64,000 nucleotides of DNA from Umbelopsis ramanniana AG (GCF_025399195.1 NW_026252105.1:279651-343650); one strand, 5' to 3'. Counted from the first letter of the stretch, positions 23,453 through 34,597 are shown. The notes: a model not told the origin generated them from the sequence alone. Numbers and translations: made by a program.

Positions 23453-25933
23453 ATGCCTCCACTCTTGCGAACTATAGCAAGCCTACCGAGACTTATATAC
23501 TTTAGTAATAAATCTTTGTTCCATGCATCCATCTCCATTCGAAATTTCCATACCGTATACGCGCGTCGACAAGATGCCAGCGGTGTATTGAACGTCGCTC
23601 GCTCGGACAATCTAACCGTTAGAGTCTTGCGATCTTATCAAGAAGAATGCGTACAAACATCTTTGGATCAGCTCAAGCTGGGAAAGAAGAGACAAGTAGT
23701 GTCACTTCCGGTCGGTAAGGCTTTACATATTTAGCGACTGTTTGTTTTGAACTACATAGACTTACGATTGCTTTTGATGACCGTTTAAGGCAGCGGGAAG
23801 ACAGTAGGTGCCTCGCAACCATATGTAATCAATTGACTTTTCGTGCAGCAAAATAATAATACATGTATTAAAAATTAGGTTGTAATGGCCAATTTGGTTT
23901 CCAAAATTCCAGCGCGGTCGCCAAAAGCTACCAAAACTCTCGTGCTAGCACATCGAGAAGAATTGCTAGAGCAAGCTCAGCGACAGATATCTTCCATCAA
24001 TCCAACTTTGGTAAGAGCAACTCTTGCCAATCCCTGAATAGAACGCTTATGCTTAGGTTTTCTGACATATGGTGTAGAAAGTCGTCATCGATAGAGGTCG
24101 GTTGAAGCCCGATATAGACAGCGCAGATGTGGTAGTGGCCTCTGTACCGACGCTTGGTCGAGCGGGTTCGGAGAGACTGGATCGCTACGATCCGGAGGCA
24201 TTCAAAGCCATTCTAATAGACGAGGTGAGCCTAAGCAGCCCAACTCGGAAACTCAGATTTATATTGCGACAAAGCTAACCCAGTATTGAATAGGCTCATC
24301 ATGCAGCGGCACGCACATATCAATTGATATTGCAGCACTTTGATGCAAACAATCAGGACTCAGATATGTTTGTTTGGGGATGCTCTGCTACTGTTAGGAG
24401 GCATGACGGAATTGGATTACAAGGCGTATTCGATCACATTGTGTATCATCGCGACTTTTTAACAATGGTGGAAGAAGGATGGTACGATGGTCACCCATAT
24501 GGTAGCGCAATTGGCCAATGCTAATGATGATACCTCTCTAGGTTATGTAATATGAAAGTGACAACGGTGCAAACCAAGGTTGACTTGAGTTCAGTCGGCA
24601 CGAGGTACAACGATTTCAAAGAAAGTGAACTATCCAAGGCCATCAATACCTTGGACAGAAACGACATTATCATCAAAAGTTGGGAGAAGTACGCAGCTAG
24701 TGATAACCGAAGATCGACTCTGGTGTTTGCCGTAGATATGGAGCATACCTTATCATTATGTAACGCATTCAGAGCTCAGAATATTGAAGCTCGCTTTATC
24801 ACCAGCAAGTCCTCTCCCGTCGAACGTCAAGAAGCCTTACAGGCGTTTCGAAACGGAGACTGCCCCGTACTCGTAAATTGTGGCATTTTGACGGAAGGAA
24901 CTGATATTCCTCGAATCGATTGCATCCTTATGGCACGGCCAACTAAATCAAGTACATTGTTTCAGCAGATGTTTGGGCGCGGTATGCGACTTCATCCATC
25001 CAAAAAGGATTGTCTTGTCATCGACTTTGTAGATAATTTCTCTCGCGCCGGCCGTGCTGGTCTTATCACAATCCCTACACTGCTTGGTCTGGACGTCAAT
25101 ACGACATTGGATGGTGAGCTTTGTTGGTATTACCGCTTCATGTGGGAGTCCTGCTAACTATCAGAAATATAGATGTTGATTTGTTGGAGGTCGAAAAACA
25201 AGCTTTGATTATTGAGCAAAGCAAGCAAATGGCAAAGAACCTTCGGCTTGATGATTCAGAGAATATTGAGTTTCCGTCCGAGCGACCGAAGGCCCACCTT
25301 ACCATCACGGAATACGACAGCGTGTTTGAAGTCATGGATGATTGTTCAGGCTCCAAAGATTTGTACGAACTGAGCCGTAATGCCTGGGTGGCTGTTGGCG
25401 ATCAAGCGTACGTGCTAGCTGTCAAAAACGGATCCATTAAAGTTGAACAAGAAAATGGTAAGTAGACTCTTACGTTATGAACCATCGTGACTGAAGATCG
25501 CTCAATATCCTACTCTGATTTAGGCATATGGGGTGCGAAACTGCGAAAAGTGTTACCAAATCGCTATGGAAAATCGATCTATACGAAGCCACAGGAACTA
25601 CCTATCACTGGAGATAATCGAGATCAGGCGATCAAGGCAGTCGACACGTACGTCAAGTCATATTACAAGTCGAACACCCAAAATTCCCAGTGGGTGCTGA
25701 GAAATGCCAAGTTCCGACAAGAGCCTGCTACCGAGGCACAAATACAAGTCCTTCGAAAAAGGTTCGGTATGAAGGTTGTTGACGGATCGCTCACCAAAGG
25801 TCAGGCCATGAATCTTTTTGCACGCATGCAAGAAGGACAAGGCAAGATTTGGAGAAAGCAAGCTGAAAATCGCAGAGCAGCGGCTTTAGAGATTGAAGAG
25901 AGAGCAAAAGCTGGGCTTTTACGACGGAAATGA
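23453..25933 (+). CDS. IRC3: Mitochondrial DEAH-box helicase, IRC3 type
   Basis: Eight exons (23453-23714, 23790-23803, 23879-24010, 24078-24224, 24294-24481, 24542-25113, 25173-25457, 25524-25933) encode 669 residues. The first 40 residues are rich in Arg, Leu and Ser with no acidic residue before Asp41, as in a mitochondrial presequence. Helicase motifs in order: Q-like RSYQEECVQTSL, Walker A VGSGKT, LAHREELLEQA (Ia), DEAHHA (II), SAT (III), CGILTEGTDIPRIDCIL (V) and QMFGRGMRLH (VI). Irc3 is a branch-migration helicase needed for mtDNA stability in yeast. The Walker A core sits on a 14-base exon, and motif II is split between DE and AH by an intron. The start codon is only 34 bases past the RasGAP stop. 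Confidence 0.92.
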
Positions 25934-26211
25934 TGGGAACAACTAGCAATTCATCCGTCATCTACTAGAGATCTTCTTCAATAGAATCGACATCGGTCTA
26001 CAAGAGATCTTTTACAACAAAACCACTTCAATTGCCTGTCGCGTAATAGACTTATTGTTGACTTTGTGGCTTCCGAATAAAAAAGTAGAGTTTTTATTTG
26101 GGAAATCATGTCAATGTATCGAAACAAGGAAAGACAGAATTAGTGAAAGAAAAAAAAAAGTAGAGGAAAGGGCGGTGTTTGCTCATGACTGAACGTGAAG
26201 CGCACACATGT

Positions 26212-27657
26212 CTATCTTGCTCTGAGATCTACCTCGTGGAAATCAAGGTCATCCACACGAGTGAGTTCAGGAACGGGACCACTGACGGCATAGCCAAAGG
26301 AAGTGTGAGACTCTTGCGAGTGATGGCTCATTTCTGAACCCGAGCTTGAGCGGTTAGATCTTCCACTGCGGACACGACGTAGGGAACCTAGTACCGAAGC
26401 GGCAAAACCATGTGAACCACGACTGGAAGACGAATTGCGATCGCGAGGCAAACGAGCGACAACGCTGGTGACAGCGGCCATAAAGCTAGTGGGTCTCCAG
26501 TGAGTTTGAGGGGTTTCATCCATGTTGTTGCCACCGCCGATGCTATCTTCGAAACGGCGACGGGTTTGACGTTTGTAAACCATCATACCGGCCAGACCAA
26601 CAGCAGCAATACATCCAACAGCAGCTCCTACACTGATGCCAATGGTCTTGTTGCTAACGTTGGCGGTACCAGCATCGCCGCTGGCCAGGTTATCGACCGT
26701 GACGGTGGCGTCGGTGCCTGCAGTGTTGGGATCAGCAATGGTGGGCGACGCAGGGTCTGTGCTAGGACTAGCAACCACGGCGGGATCAGACGTAGTCGTA
26801 GCAGAGTCATCGGATGGGACGGCGGCTTCATTGGTATCAGGAGTGGCGTCTGCTTCATTGGCAGTCGTTGTGGACGAAGGATTACTTTCAGAGAAAGCAT
26901 CAACAAACAAACCATTGGGGTGCTTTGAAGAAGTAGTGTGATGAGGAGTCTCTTTCTTAGTCGTAGTAGGTGCGGCATGGTGGTGTGTTGTTGTAGTATG
27001 ATGCTTGGAGGTAGTGGTCTTATGAGTAGTAGTCCTCTTTTTGGAAGCCTCGTGGTGTACGGTGGTGTGCTTCTTAGTGGAAGAATGGTGGGTTTCATGA
27101 TGTGCTTGGTAGTCATTTTCATGATGTTGTACAGTATGATGGGACGGAGCAGCGTGCTTTGAACTGACACTCTTAGATCCCTTCTTTATGGTGGTATGGT
27201 GGGCCGAGACAGTGTGGTGCTTCGAACTGATCTTCTTAGAACTCTTCTTTGTGGTAGTATGATGGCGAGTCGTACTGTGGTGAAGTGAGTGATGATGGCC
27301 CGACGCAGTTCCATTATGATGGTGACTATGGTGGTGGTGGTGGTGGTGGTGATGATGAGAGTGCGACGGGGTAGGGTGATGGGTAGAGACGGCTAAGAAG
27401 ACATAGGTGAATACCTTACATTCCAAAATCGTATCTATGTTTAAAGCACCAAAGGTCTATATAAAAAAAAGCTTACATTTAGTTGTTGTAGCAGCTGAGG
27501 AGTGTTGGTGAGCAGCCCCTGAAAGTAATTAGTGATAGTGGGTTGGTTAGCGCGGGCTGGATAAGCTAAAAATTGATTAAGGAGAAAGATGAAATTTACC
27601 AATGTCGCTAGCAGCTAAGGCAACAGCCAGTACTGCCAACCATTTCAGAGGTTGCAT
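26212..27657 (-). CDS. Histidine-rich single-pass membrane protein
   Basis: Three exons (27600-27657, 27477-27518, 26212-27392) encode 426 residues. A cleavable signal peptide is clear (MQPLKWLAVLAVALAAS). The next 150 residues are extraordinarily rich in His, Thr, Ser and Lys, with a run of ten histidines and many HH/HTT units, about fifty His in all. A Ser/Thr/Asp/Ala-rich stalk follows, then a transmembrane helix (ISVGAAVGCIAAVGLAGMMVYKR) and a basic, Ser-rich cytoplasmic tail. The layout is that of a type I cell-surface protein or wall sensor with a metal-binding ectodomain; metal binding is inferred from composition only. No family is recognised. It converges with the IRC3 gene. Confidence 0.8.
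27304..27353 (-). repeat. Poly-histidine codon run
   Basis: On the minus strand a run of CAC/CAT triplets encodes ten consecutive histidines followed by more His pairs. It is an in-frame trinucleotide repeat and prone to length variation. Confidence 0.85.
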
Positions 27658-28672
27658 GTATCAAAGGAACGGAATTGAGTCGCTAAAGGAGTAGTATGGC
27701 GATGTGGTCAAAAGACCATGGACAAGGCAAGGAAGAAAGGAACTAACGTAGAAGGAATCAAAAGGGAAGAAGAGTGAGTTTGGGCAATGAAAAGCAGCTT
27801 AAAGAACACGCGAATTCCTGCCCATATAAGCTGTACGACGTTGTAGCAGGTGGGTTTCAAACCATTGCGGGAAACCAAGCACGGTGGCTATAATATCATG
27901 TTGTACAGACTTGTGTGAATCGCAAATTCAAATATTGAAATGGTCGCTAGTTATTCATATTTGCTAGCTAAACAGTACCTAGTGAATACATCGGCACTTG
28001 CTTGTTAGGAGTTCGCAATTGGAGCTAACAATGAAAATGAATGCATTAAATCATTGAGAAGCATGGGAAGAAACTTTGAACTTCCCATCTTTCTGTTTTC
28101 CATCAAGCCATCCCACCCCATAACTGTCCACTTTGTACACCAACATAGGTATCTTCCTATTCCAAGATAAATTCAGTTGACTGGAAATGACCTGGATCAT
28201 CAAAGATTCTCTCTCTCTCTGTCATCTGTTTTGTATGGAGTCATAGTTCCTTTCATACGGAATCATAGTCATCTGCGTCTGAGATTTTCGAGTTGAAGCG
28301 GAGGGCGAAGTCCTGATCGGACCTGAATAGTCATTAAATTTGTATTCAGTTTGTAAAGTGTACTTCATGTCCGTTTCCAATATGAATGATGTTGGGAAGG
28401 AAGATCTTCCTCTCTTCTTCAAGAATTTTGAAAGTATGAGGCAGTCATTTTACATCATGTAGAATGAAAATCTTACCCATAAAATGTGAACTGGAAAAAG
28501 GAAAAAGACATATGCTCTACTCGACATGAGGTGTTACATTCAATCAAATTTGCACCACCAAACAAGTTTCATTCCACATTTCAGCAGGGTATTTTTAACC
28601 AGATAGGTTCTTTTATGGTTTTAATTATGCTCAACACAAGGGTTGGTTGGTTGAATGAGTCTGGCGGGTAAA
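27658..28672. other. Upstream region of the His-rich gene
   Basis: One kilobase without a supported gene. It holds the promoter of the His-rich gene and, at the right end, the 3' side of the CCDC25-type gene. A short CT repeat lies near 28209. Confidence 0.5.
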
Positions 28673-29844
28673 TTACATAAAATCCTCCTCTGCCGCATCA
28701 ATGTCCTCCACTTCCGTCTCCCGGTAGTTGCTGACCATATTGCGTTCGCTGAACAGATTATCGATTTCCTCTTTTGCTTTTCGAGCCTTCGCTGATGCCT
28801 CTCTGTTAATTTTGTCCTATCGGATGAAGAAATTGAACTGAGATTAGGTACGGCCCGGCTGACTTCTTCATTATGGGAATAACCACTCATGTATTTTGTT
28901 TTGTTTTACCTGTTGCAAATCTTTTTGGCGCGATGCTTGTCTGTCCAACTTATCCCTTTGAATCTTTTCTTGTGCCAAATCAGGAAATTTCTCGACCTTG
29001 GTTTTGTTCAATCGGTTGACGATTTCATTCGCTCTCTTTTCCACATACACGCGCTTGACCTGTACAGGCAAGGAAATGAGTTACGAGGTCAATTATGACT
29101 TGAAATCAAACCATCCGTTATACCTGCTTATTATTGTGGAAAGTGACTTGACCAGTATCCATGCCTTCTGTTTTCTTGAGATTGGCCCAAGGCGTATAAA
29201 TAATAGTGATATCGTTCTTCTTATTTCCTGAGTCGTCCAGAGATTAATGATAGTCGGCGAGGATTATTTTTTTCTTGTTTTTCAAAACAAAAAACAACAG
29301 AGTAACTGAATGTTCGTGCAGATCATATACCTTCAATACTGTTTGCCTTGACCAGTTGAGCGCAATCGTCTAAAAGGTCTTGAGGAATATTGGCCCAGCT
29401 TTCTCCTGGTTGAAGTCGAAGGTAGACGTGAGCACTCGACAATTTATCTACGTGAAACTGATGTAAAGCCATTTGTTAGCTTATGTTTGTTAAGCGTGAT
29501 ATGAGATAATTCAATTCATAGTGGAAAATTTACCCTAACCACCATGAATTGTGTATAGTGTATGGCGGCCAAAAAATAACGTTTAATATCATTCAATGCA
29601 AATTGGCTACACTGGCCATATGTCGAATGAAAAAAAGGTATCGTACCAGACGTCTTCGGGAAAACCATATTTGATAAGGTCTTCGTCTAAGGAGGAATGG
29701 AGACAGAATTAAGGCGAATTCTTTTGTAAGTTGGAAGAACATTGGTGACTGCTCGAGGCCACAGCGCTTACTTTCAAATTTGTCCTTTCCCATGTATATG
29801 ATTGCTGGCGGATTGGCGGCATTGCTGGTAAAGTATAGCACCAT
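28673..29844 (-). CDS. CCDC25/Jlp2 family protein (NFACT-R/DUF814 domain)
   Basis: Seven exons (29772-29844, 29647-29686, 29534, 29331-29457, 29124-29227, 28910-29059, 28673-28816) encode 212 residues, against 208 in human CCDC25. The NFACT-R domain is clear: [42 protein letters not shown] and [12 protein letters not shown]. The C-terminal third is a charged coiled coil ([17 protein letters not shown]). The family is conserved but poorly understood; human CCDC25 binds extracellular DNA, yeast Jlp2 is uncharacterised. The Trp-Phe junction of PEDVWFHVD requires one extra G between two otherwise canonical introns, giving an apparent exon of a single base. A missing G in the assembly (GGTAC for GGGTAC) would be the alternative. 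Confidence 0.9.
29534..29534 (-). other. Apparent 1-base exon of the CCDC25-type gene
   Basis: On the minus strand the string GGTTAG-G-GTAAAT places a lone G between a canonical acceptor and a canonical donor. It completes the TGG codon whose TG ends exon 2. The downstream intron has a CTAAC branch site about 20 bases before its acceptor. Without this G, exon 2 joins exon 4 as TGT TTC ACG TAG, a premature stop. Confidence 0.6.
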
Positions 29845-30356
29845 GTTGACTAGAAGGGGGTCTGCAAACAAGAAAACAGAAAAAATTACGGAGGTCAAGC
29901 AAAAAATTGTTTTGGTGGCAAATCAGAAAAAATTGCCTCACTCGTTTTGACCGTGCGGTCGAGTGAAAGGCAACAATGAACAGTTGTTATGGAATATACG
30001 AAGAAACGGACAGAAGTCGTTTCTTTAACATCTACTGTATTGTACCACTATATGGGCCTTATTTCACAAGCTAATTGATCAACGTGTTAGTGTTGTAAGC
30101 ACCCACCGTCATTTCTTGGTAACATAGCACTTGATGTTGTGAGCATACTGATGTACTTTAGATATCTGGCTTCTGATATTTTTCGAACAACACCATCCTA
30201 ACATCATCATTCCTCAGCTACACTAACTCAATAGACTTTAATGGTAAAGTGAAATGAAATGACATAAAAAAGATCAGTTAAAATAGAAAAACTGTATGCT
30301 GGCATCTGCCGTCTAAGGACAAACCGATGTAGCTTAAAGCAGCTCCGAGTGCCCAT
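29845..30356. other. Spacer between CCDC25-type and RNase T2 genes
   Basis: About 510 bases containing the promoter of the CCDC25-type gene and the 3' UTR of the RNase gene, both minus strand. No other feature seen. Confidence 0.5.
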
Positions 30357-31375
30357 CTACTTCTTTGGATAATATACGCGTCCCCTACATGATCCATCCA
30401 TTTCTGCATCCACAAGCTGATAGTGATCACGGCCACCAACGTTAAAGTACAGCCATACTTCGCTAAGTTGACCGTTTCTATCACAATCGATCTTGGCACG
30501 GTTTCCAAACCCTTGTTTCAAGGCGTCTAGCATGGCCTTTGAAGAGTAATATCCGCCAGGGAATATACCTGCTACATTTAGAGCACCATAAACATCGTAT
30601 TCATTACGCAAGAACAAAACTTGCTAGATAGGGTGGAAGAAAATAAGTTATGGGCACAAGCTAGAATATGACTAGAAGAGAATTTACCTCAAAATAATCA
30701 ATGACATCTTGATAAGGGGTATATTCAGATCCGTAGCACGATGGATTCAACGTTGACACACATGTTCCGTGCTTCACCCATTCGTGAGACCTAATTACAT
30801 GTATAGCAGACAGTATTAGTACTCGGTCTACATGTGTGAGTCAACCACACTACATACCAAAACCAGTTATCGTCGCCTTTATAGCTGGGCCAGAAAGTCT
30901 TCATTCGTTGATATAAGTTTGGGTTCTTGTTTCTCAAAATTGTGGCGACATTATTCCAAGATCTTGAACTATCGCAGCCTCGATTGGGTGCACGCGAGCC
31001 TGAGCTAAAGGAAAGAGTCAGCGTTACGGAAGTAGGACTTTTAAAAGGTGAACAAAAGGCTCTTACCAGTTATTAGGCCATAAACCGTGGATTGTAAATT
31101 CATTTGGTGGACCATACGATTCCACCCACTGCTGTACAAATACAACCAAACCGTACCTGGGAGAGCAGCATGTATTTTCGGGTTCTCGCCAGTGACATGA
31201 CACGACGGAATCTAGTGGTAACAGCGTGAGTCGGGGACATAACTCAAAGGGATAAAAAGCAAAGTCACATACCGTTACAGCTCTGTCTTGGACTCAATAT
31301 TGGCACTTGCTGCAGAGGTTCAGCTGCCACAGTGAGAGTCAAGGCAAGTAAGAATGAGGGAATGTAGAGTTTCAT
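30357..31375 (-). CDS. Secreted ribonuclease T2
   Basis: Five exons (31273-31375, 31067-31211, 30858-31004, 30688-30790, 30357-30623) give 254 residues. A signal peptide is present ([18 protein letters not shown]). Both T2 active-site segments are intact: [11 protein letters not shown] with the first catalytic histidine and [10 protein letters not shown] with the second histidine and the conserved Glu/Lys. Multiple cysteines (for example [10 protein letters not shown]) fit the disulfide pattern of fungal T2 enzymes. It should cleave single-stranded RNA at all bases through a 2',3'-cyclic phosphate, in the secretory pathway, vacuole or outside the cell. It has no C-terminal extension. It diverges from the SDHAF1 gene across about 610 bases. 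Confidence 0.95.
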
Positions 31376-31987
31376 TGGGAAAAGAGTTAACAGAAGTTCA
31401 CTCACGGGAGGCTTCCAGAGTGAACTGAAATAAGATCAACGGCTCAGGTGACCAGACCCCACGGATCGGACTGCATGAGCCATCAGATACCGCCTATCAT
31501 TGGAGAAGAAACTTTCACCGTGGCAACGCTCACTTCTTCGTAAACACACCTCTCTCCAATGTTTGTGCTGGCTGGACCACATGGATGGAACAAACAATGG
31601 AGTGTGATGCATGACAATAGTGACTGAAAACCTCGCCCATTGTTTTGAATCAAATCACTCTGTTCACTTAGGCTTTAACTTGCTTGTCTAACTGGCCCTG
31701 TTATCGCCTGATAGGCAGTAAAGCAAATCTTAAATAAACACCGTTGCAATGAGTCACTAGTAACTTCAAGCCAAATGACCAGAGGTCATTATCTGGTAGA
31801 AGAATCATGTCGCTCCCGTCTCATCCTATTGAAATGAGTGCCTTTCTTTTAAAAAGTGCTGGACTGACTGCGTGGGCCAAGGCAAAGGCCGGAAGCCTCC
31901 TTCCTAAAACAGAAAAAAATGGGAAATTTAATACGCCCCGTTCAACACTGAATTTACAAGCCCTGTCAAGAACCAATTGATCTCAAC
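31376..31987. other. Divergent promoter region of RNase T2 and SDHAF1
   Basis: About 610 bases between two opposite start codons. No coding sequence is supported, and no strong TATA was seen for either gene. Confidence 0.45.
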
Positions 31988-32321
31988 ATGGCAGGTGCAG
32001 CAAGGCGATCGGGACTACAGCAAGACGTAATCAACTTGTATCGATCTTGTTTCAGAGCTGCTCGACAAAAGCCTTTGGTATGTACATTCCATTGTCGCAT
32101 TCACTGATGCTCACATTCACAATCCTAGTGTCCTTACTAAACAAGCATTGACGTTCGTCTCATAGGAGAATCGTCCGCATTTTTATACATTCATACGCCA
32201 ACAATTCCGTCAGCATAATTTGAGGAAGAACGATTTTTCAACCATAGAATATATGCTACGAAGAGGAAAGCGTCAGCTAGAAACTTATAGCTCTTCTAGT
32301 ATACAAGACGTTCACCTCTGA
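31988..32321 (+). CDS. SDHAF1: Succinate dehydrogenase assembly factor 1 (LYR protein)
   Basis: Two exons (31988-32077 and 32166-32321) encode 81 residues, the size of yeast Sdh6. The protein opens with a basic N terminus and the LYR motif in VINLYRSCFRAARQKP, then FRQHNLRKNDFSTIEYMLRRGKRQLE, which matches the FRQH and RIEYLYRRG-type signature of SDHAF1. It works in the mitochondrial matrix, helping insert Fe-S clusters into the Sdh2 subunit. The gene converges with the CHCHD5-type gene with 94 bases between stop codons; that gene also codes for a small mitochondrial protein. Confidence 0.88.
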
Positions 32322-32415
32322 TACCTCTCTTTTGCAATTGTACTGTAAATATCGACTCAACGTCAAAGAATGATTTCAATTAAAGTAGCTACACATTCGT
32401 TCTACATTATTTATT

Positions 32416-32831
32416 CTATTTCTTGTCTTCAGCTTTGGTTTCAGGAGCTGGGGGCTGCTGAGATTGTTTATAGTTCATAGCCGTCACCTCGGTGCAAAAG
32501 TAGAGTTCCTTCAATGCTTGAATACACTTCTCAGGCTCATTGGAATTTTCTTGCAAACAGGTGTCGTATAGTTTAATTTGGGGTGTGCAGTGTTGCTTAA
32601 CGTACTTGAGGATACCAACGCTGTAGGAGGTCAAAAAACGTCAGTGTCACTGCGGACTGTGGACAAGGGGGGGGGGGAGGATAGTTACTTTTCTTCTGAA
32701 CACTTGGTCAGAGCCTTCTTTTGTTGGGCACAACTCTGGTCCCATGTGTTTGGGTAATTCTCGACACATTTCTGGTACATTTCAAGTTGGAGCGCGCATT
32801 TCTCTGCGACTTGTGCTAATGTGTCGTCCAT
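32416..32831 (-). CDS. CHCHD5/Mix14-type protein with two twin-CX9C motifs
   Basis: Two exons (32689-32831 and 32416-32620) encode 115 residues. The first twin-CX9C pair is CALQLEMYQKC and CAQQKKALTKC, the second CTPQIKLYDTC and CIQALKELYFC, separated by the intron. Two CHCH modules in one short protein is the pattern of CHCHD5/Mic14 (Mix14). Such proteins enter the mitochondrial intermembrane space through the Mia40 relay, which oxidises the cysteine pairs. No N-terminal presequence is present, as expected. I start at MDDTLAQ; an upstream in-frame ATG 14 codons earlier is possible. The polyadenylation-like AATAAA directly follows the stop. It diverges from the fibrillarin gene over 132 bases. 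Confidence 0.88.
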
Positions 32832-32963
32832 GGTTGGGTTGGGTTGAGGTGAGGGACAACTAGAACCAGTCACACTTTTTTTTTTTTCTTTTCATCCAAA
32901 GTGTCCCCCGCTTGGTCTCCGAATCTCTAAACCTTTACTTCATTTAACTTTTAACTTATACAA

Positions 32964-34036
32964 ATGGCTTACGAACGTGGAGGTAGAGGTACGATCATAG
33001 CGAAATCAAACTGCTAAACATGTTTAGTCCTTGTTTTAGGGTTGACTAATAACGATCTCGCTTTGTAGGTGGTAGTCGTGGTGGCCGTGGAGGTGCTGCT
33101 CCCCGTGGTGGCCGTGGAGGCTTTGGTGCCCGTGGGGGTGGTGTTGGTGCCCGTGGAGGACGAGGTAGATTATTCTTTTTATTCTATGTAGGCAGTGATG
33201 AGTACATTTGACTAACAATTTGATCGATCTAAGGTGGTGCTCGTGGAGGTGGCCGTGGTGCTCCTCGTGGCGGTCGTGGTGGTGCTCGTGGTGGCCGTGG
33301 AGGCGCTGCCGGTGGTGCCAAGGGTGGTGCTAAGGTCATCATTGAACCCCACAGACACGAAGGCATCTTTGTTGCTCGTGGCAAGGAAGATTTGCTCGTT
33401 ACCAAGAACCTTGTCCCTGGTGAAGCCGTCTATGGTGAAAAGCGCATTTCCGTTGAAGGTGCTGATGGTACTAAAGTCGAATACCGTGTCTGGAATCCTT
33501 TCAGATCCAAGATTGCCGCTGGTGTTCTCGGTGGTGTTGACAATATCCACATTGCTCCTGGCAAGAAGGTCCTTTACCTTGGTGCTGCCTCTGGTACTTC
33601 CGTCTCTCACGTTGCTGATGTTGTCGGTCCCGAAGGTGCCGTCTACGCTGTTGAATTCTCTCACCGATCTGGTCGTGATTTGATCAACATGGCTAAGAAG
33701 CGAACAAACGTTATTCCTATCATTGAGGATGCTCGTCATCCCCACAAGTATCGCATGCTTGTGCCCATGGTCGATGTTATTTTCGCCGATGTTGCTCAAC
33801 CTGATCAAGCTCGTATCATCACTCTCAACGCTCACCATTTCTTGAAGAACAATGGTCACATCGTTATTTCCATCAAGGCATCATGCATTGACTCAACTGT
33901 TGATCCCGCCACCGTCTTTGCCCGTGAAGTGAAGAAGCTCCAAGAAGAGCGAGTGAAGCCCCAAGAACAGCTTACTCTTGAACCCTATGAAAGAGATCAC
34001 GCTTTGGTTGTTGGCAAGTATGTTCGTGCTAAATAA
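32964..34036 (+). CDS. NOP1: Fibrillarin, snoRNP 2'-O-methyltransferase
   Basis: Three exons (32964-32988, 33069-33164, 33234-34036) encode 307 residues. The first 75 residues are a GAR domain of RGG/GGR units, spread over all three exons. The SAM-dependent methyltransferase domain follows, with motif I in [16 protein letters not shown], then [11 protein letters not shown] and the C-terminal [10 protein letters not shown]. Fibrillarin is the catalytic subunit of box C/D snoRNPs, methylating rRNA in the nucleolus. The codon use is strongly C-ending in the third exon, as in highly expressed fungal genes. I found no clear C/D snoRNA in its introns. Confidence 0.97.
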
Positions 34037-34597
34037 GCATAAAACATGCCATTACCCCATCAACACTATACATTCCATCTCCTTTTTTCTTTCACATTTA
34101 TTCGTTCCATAGACTCTCTTCATCTACTCGATTATTCTCTTCAATTTGCACAATAAAAAAAAAGTTCTCCTTTTGTTACAAATATTTATGAATGAAAAAA
34201 ATTACTTTATACGTACCCTCTCTCTGTGATGACTTGTATGCTTTGTAAGAATAGTTAGGGTATAATGGACTATTACAATGGACTATTTCTATGCGACTAT
34301 CAGTTCTACCATCAATCTCCCTCACGTCCTTCTTCCAACTTTCATTATGGTCAGCAAAAATATATATATTTAATTTGGCACAATGGAATTCAAATACAAG
34401 TTGGCCAGCATTGTAAAGACCAGTGATTACGATCTAGTTAAACCACAAGGAAAAGAGGCAGAGTATACAAAAAAAAAGGTAGCAAAGAGAAAACATTATG
34501 AGAAGCAGAAAAAACCGATGATGTTTGCATTAAAGATAAACGACATAACGAAGCAAAAATAAGAACAGAAAAAAGAAAAAAAAAATGCACACGGATA
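34037..34597. other. 3' region between fibrillarin and RIM15 genes
   Basis: Convergent 3' ends with 560 AT-rich bases between. The AATAAA at 34152-34157, 116 bases after the fibrillarin stop, is a fitting polyadenylation signal. No gene seen. Confidence 0.55.
34152..34157 (+). terminator. Polyadenylation signal of fibrillarin gene
   Basis: Canonical AATAAA in a T-rich 3' region at a typical distance after the stop codon. Motif seen; use inferred. Confidence 0.45.

Noticed and set aside
26500-27170. Several overlapping frames opposite or out of frame with the His-rich gene
   Set aside because: They arise from the low-complexity Thr/His/Ser codons; the signal peptide, membrane helix and splicing all support the minus-strand gene.
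29593-29898. Longer N terminus of the CCDC25-type protein beginning MTSVIF
   Set aside because: Family members start at MVxYFTS; the extension is 5' UTR sequence.
33212-33859. A 215-codon frame antisense to fibrillarin
   Set aside because: It mirrors the GAR repeats and the biased codon use of the sense gene; no motif of its own.
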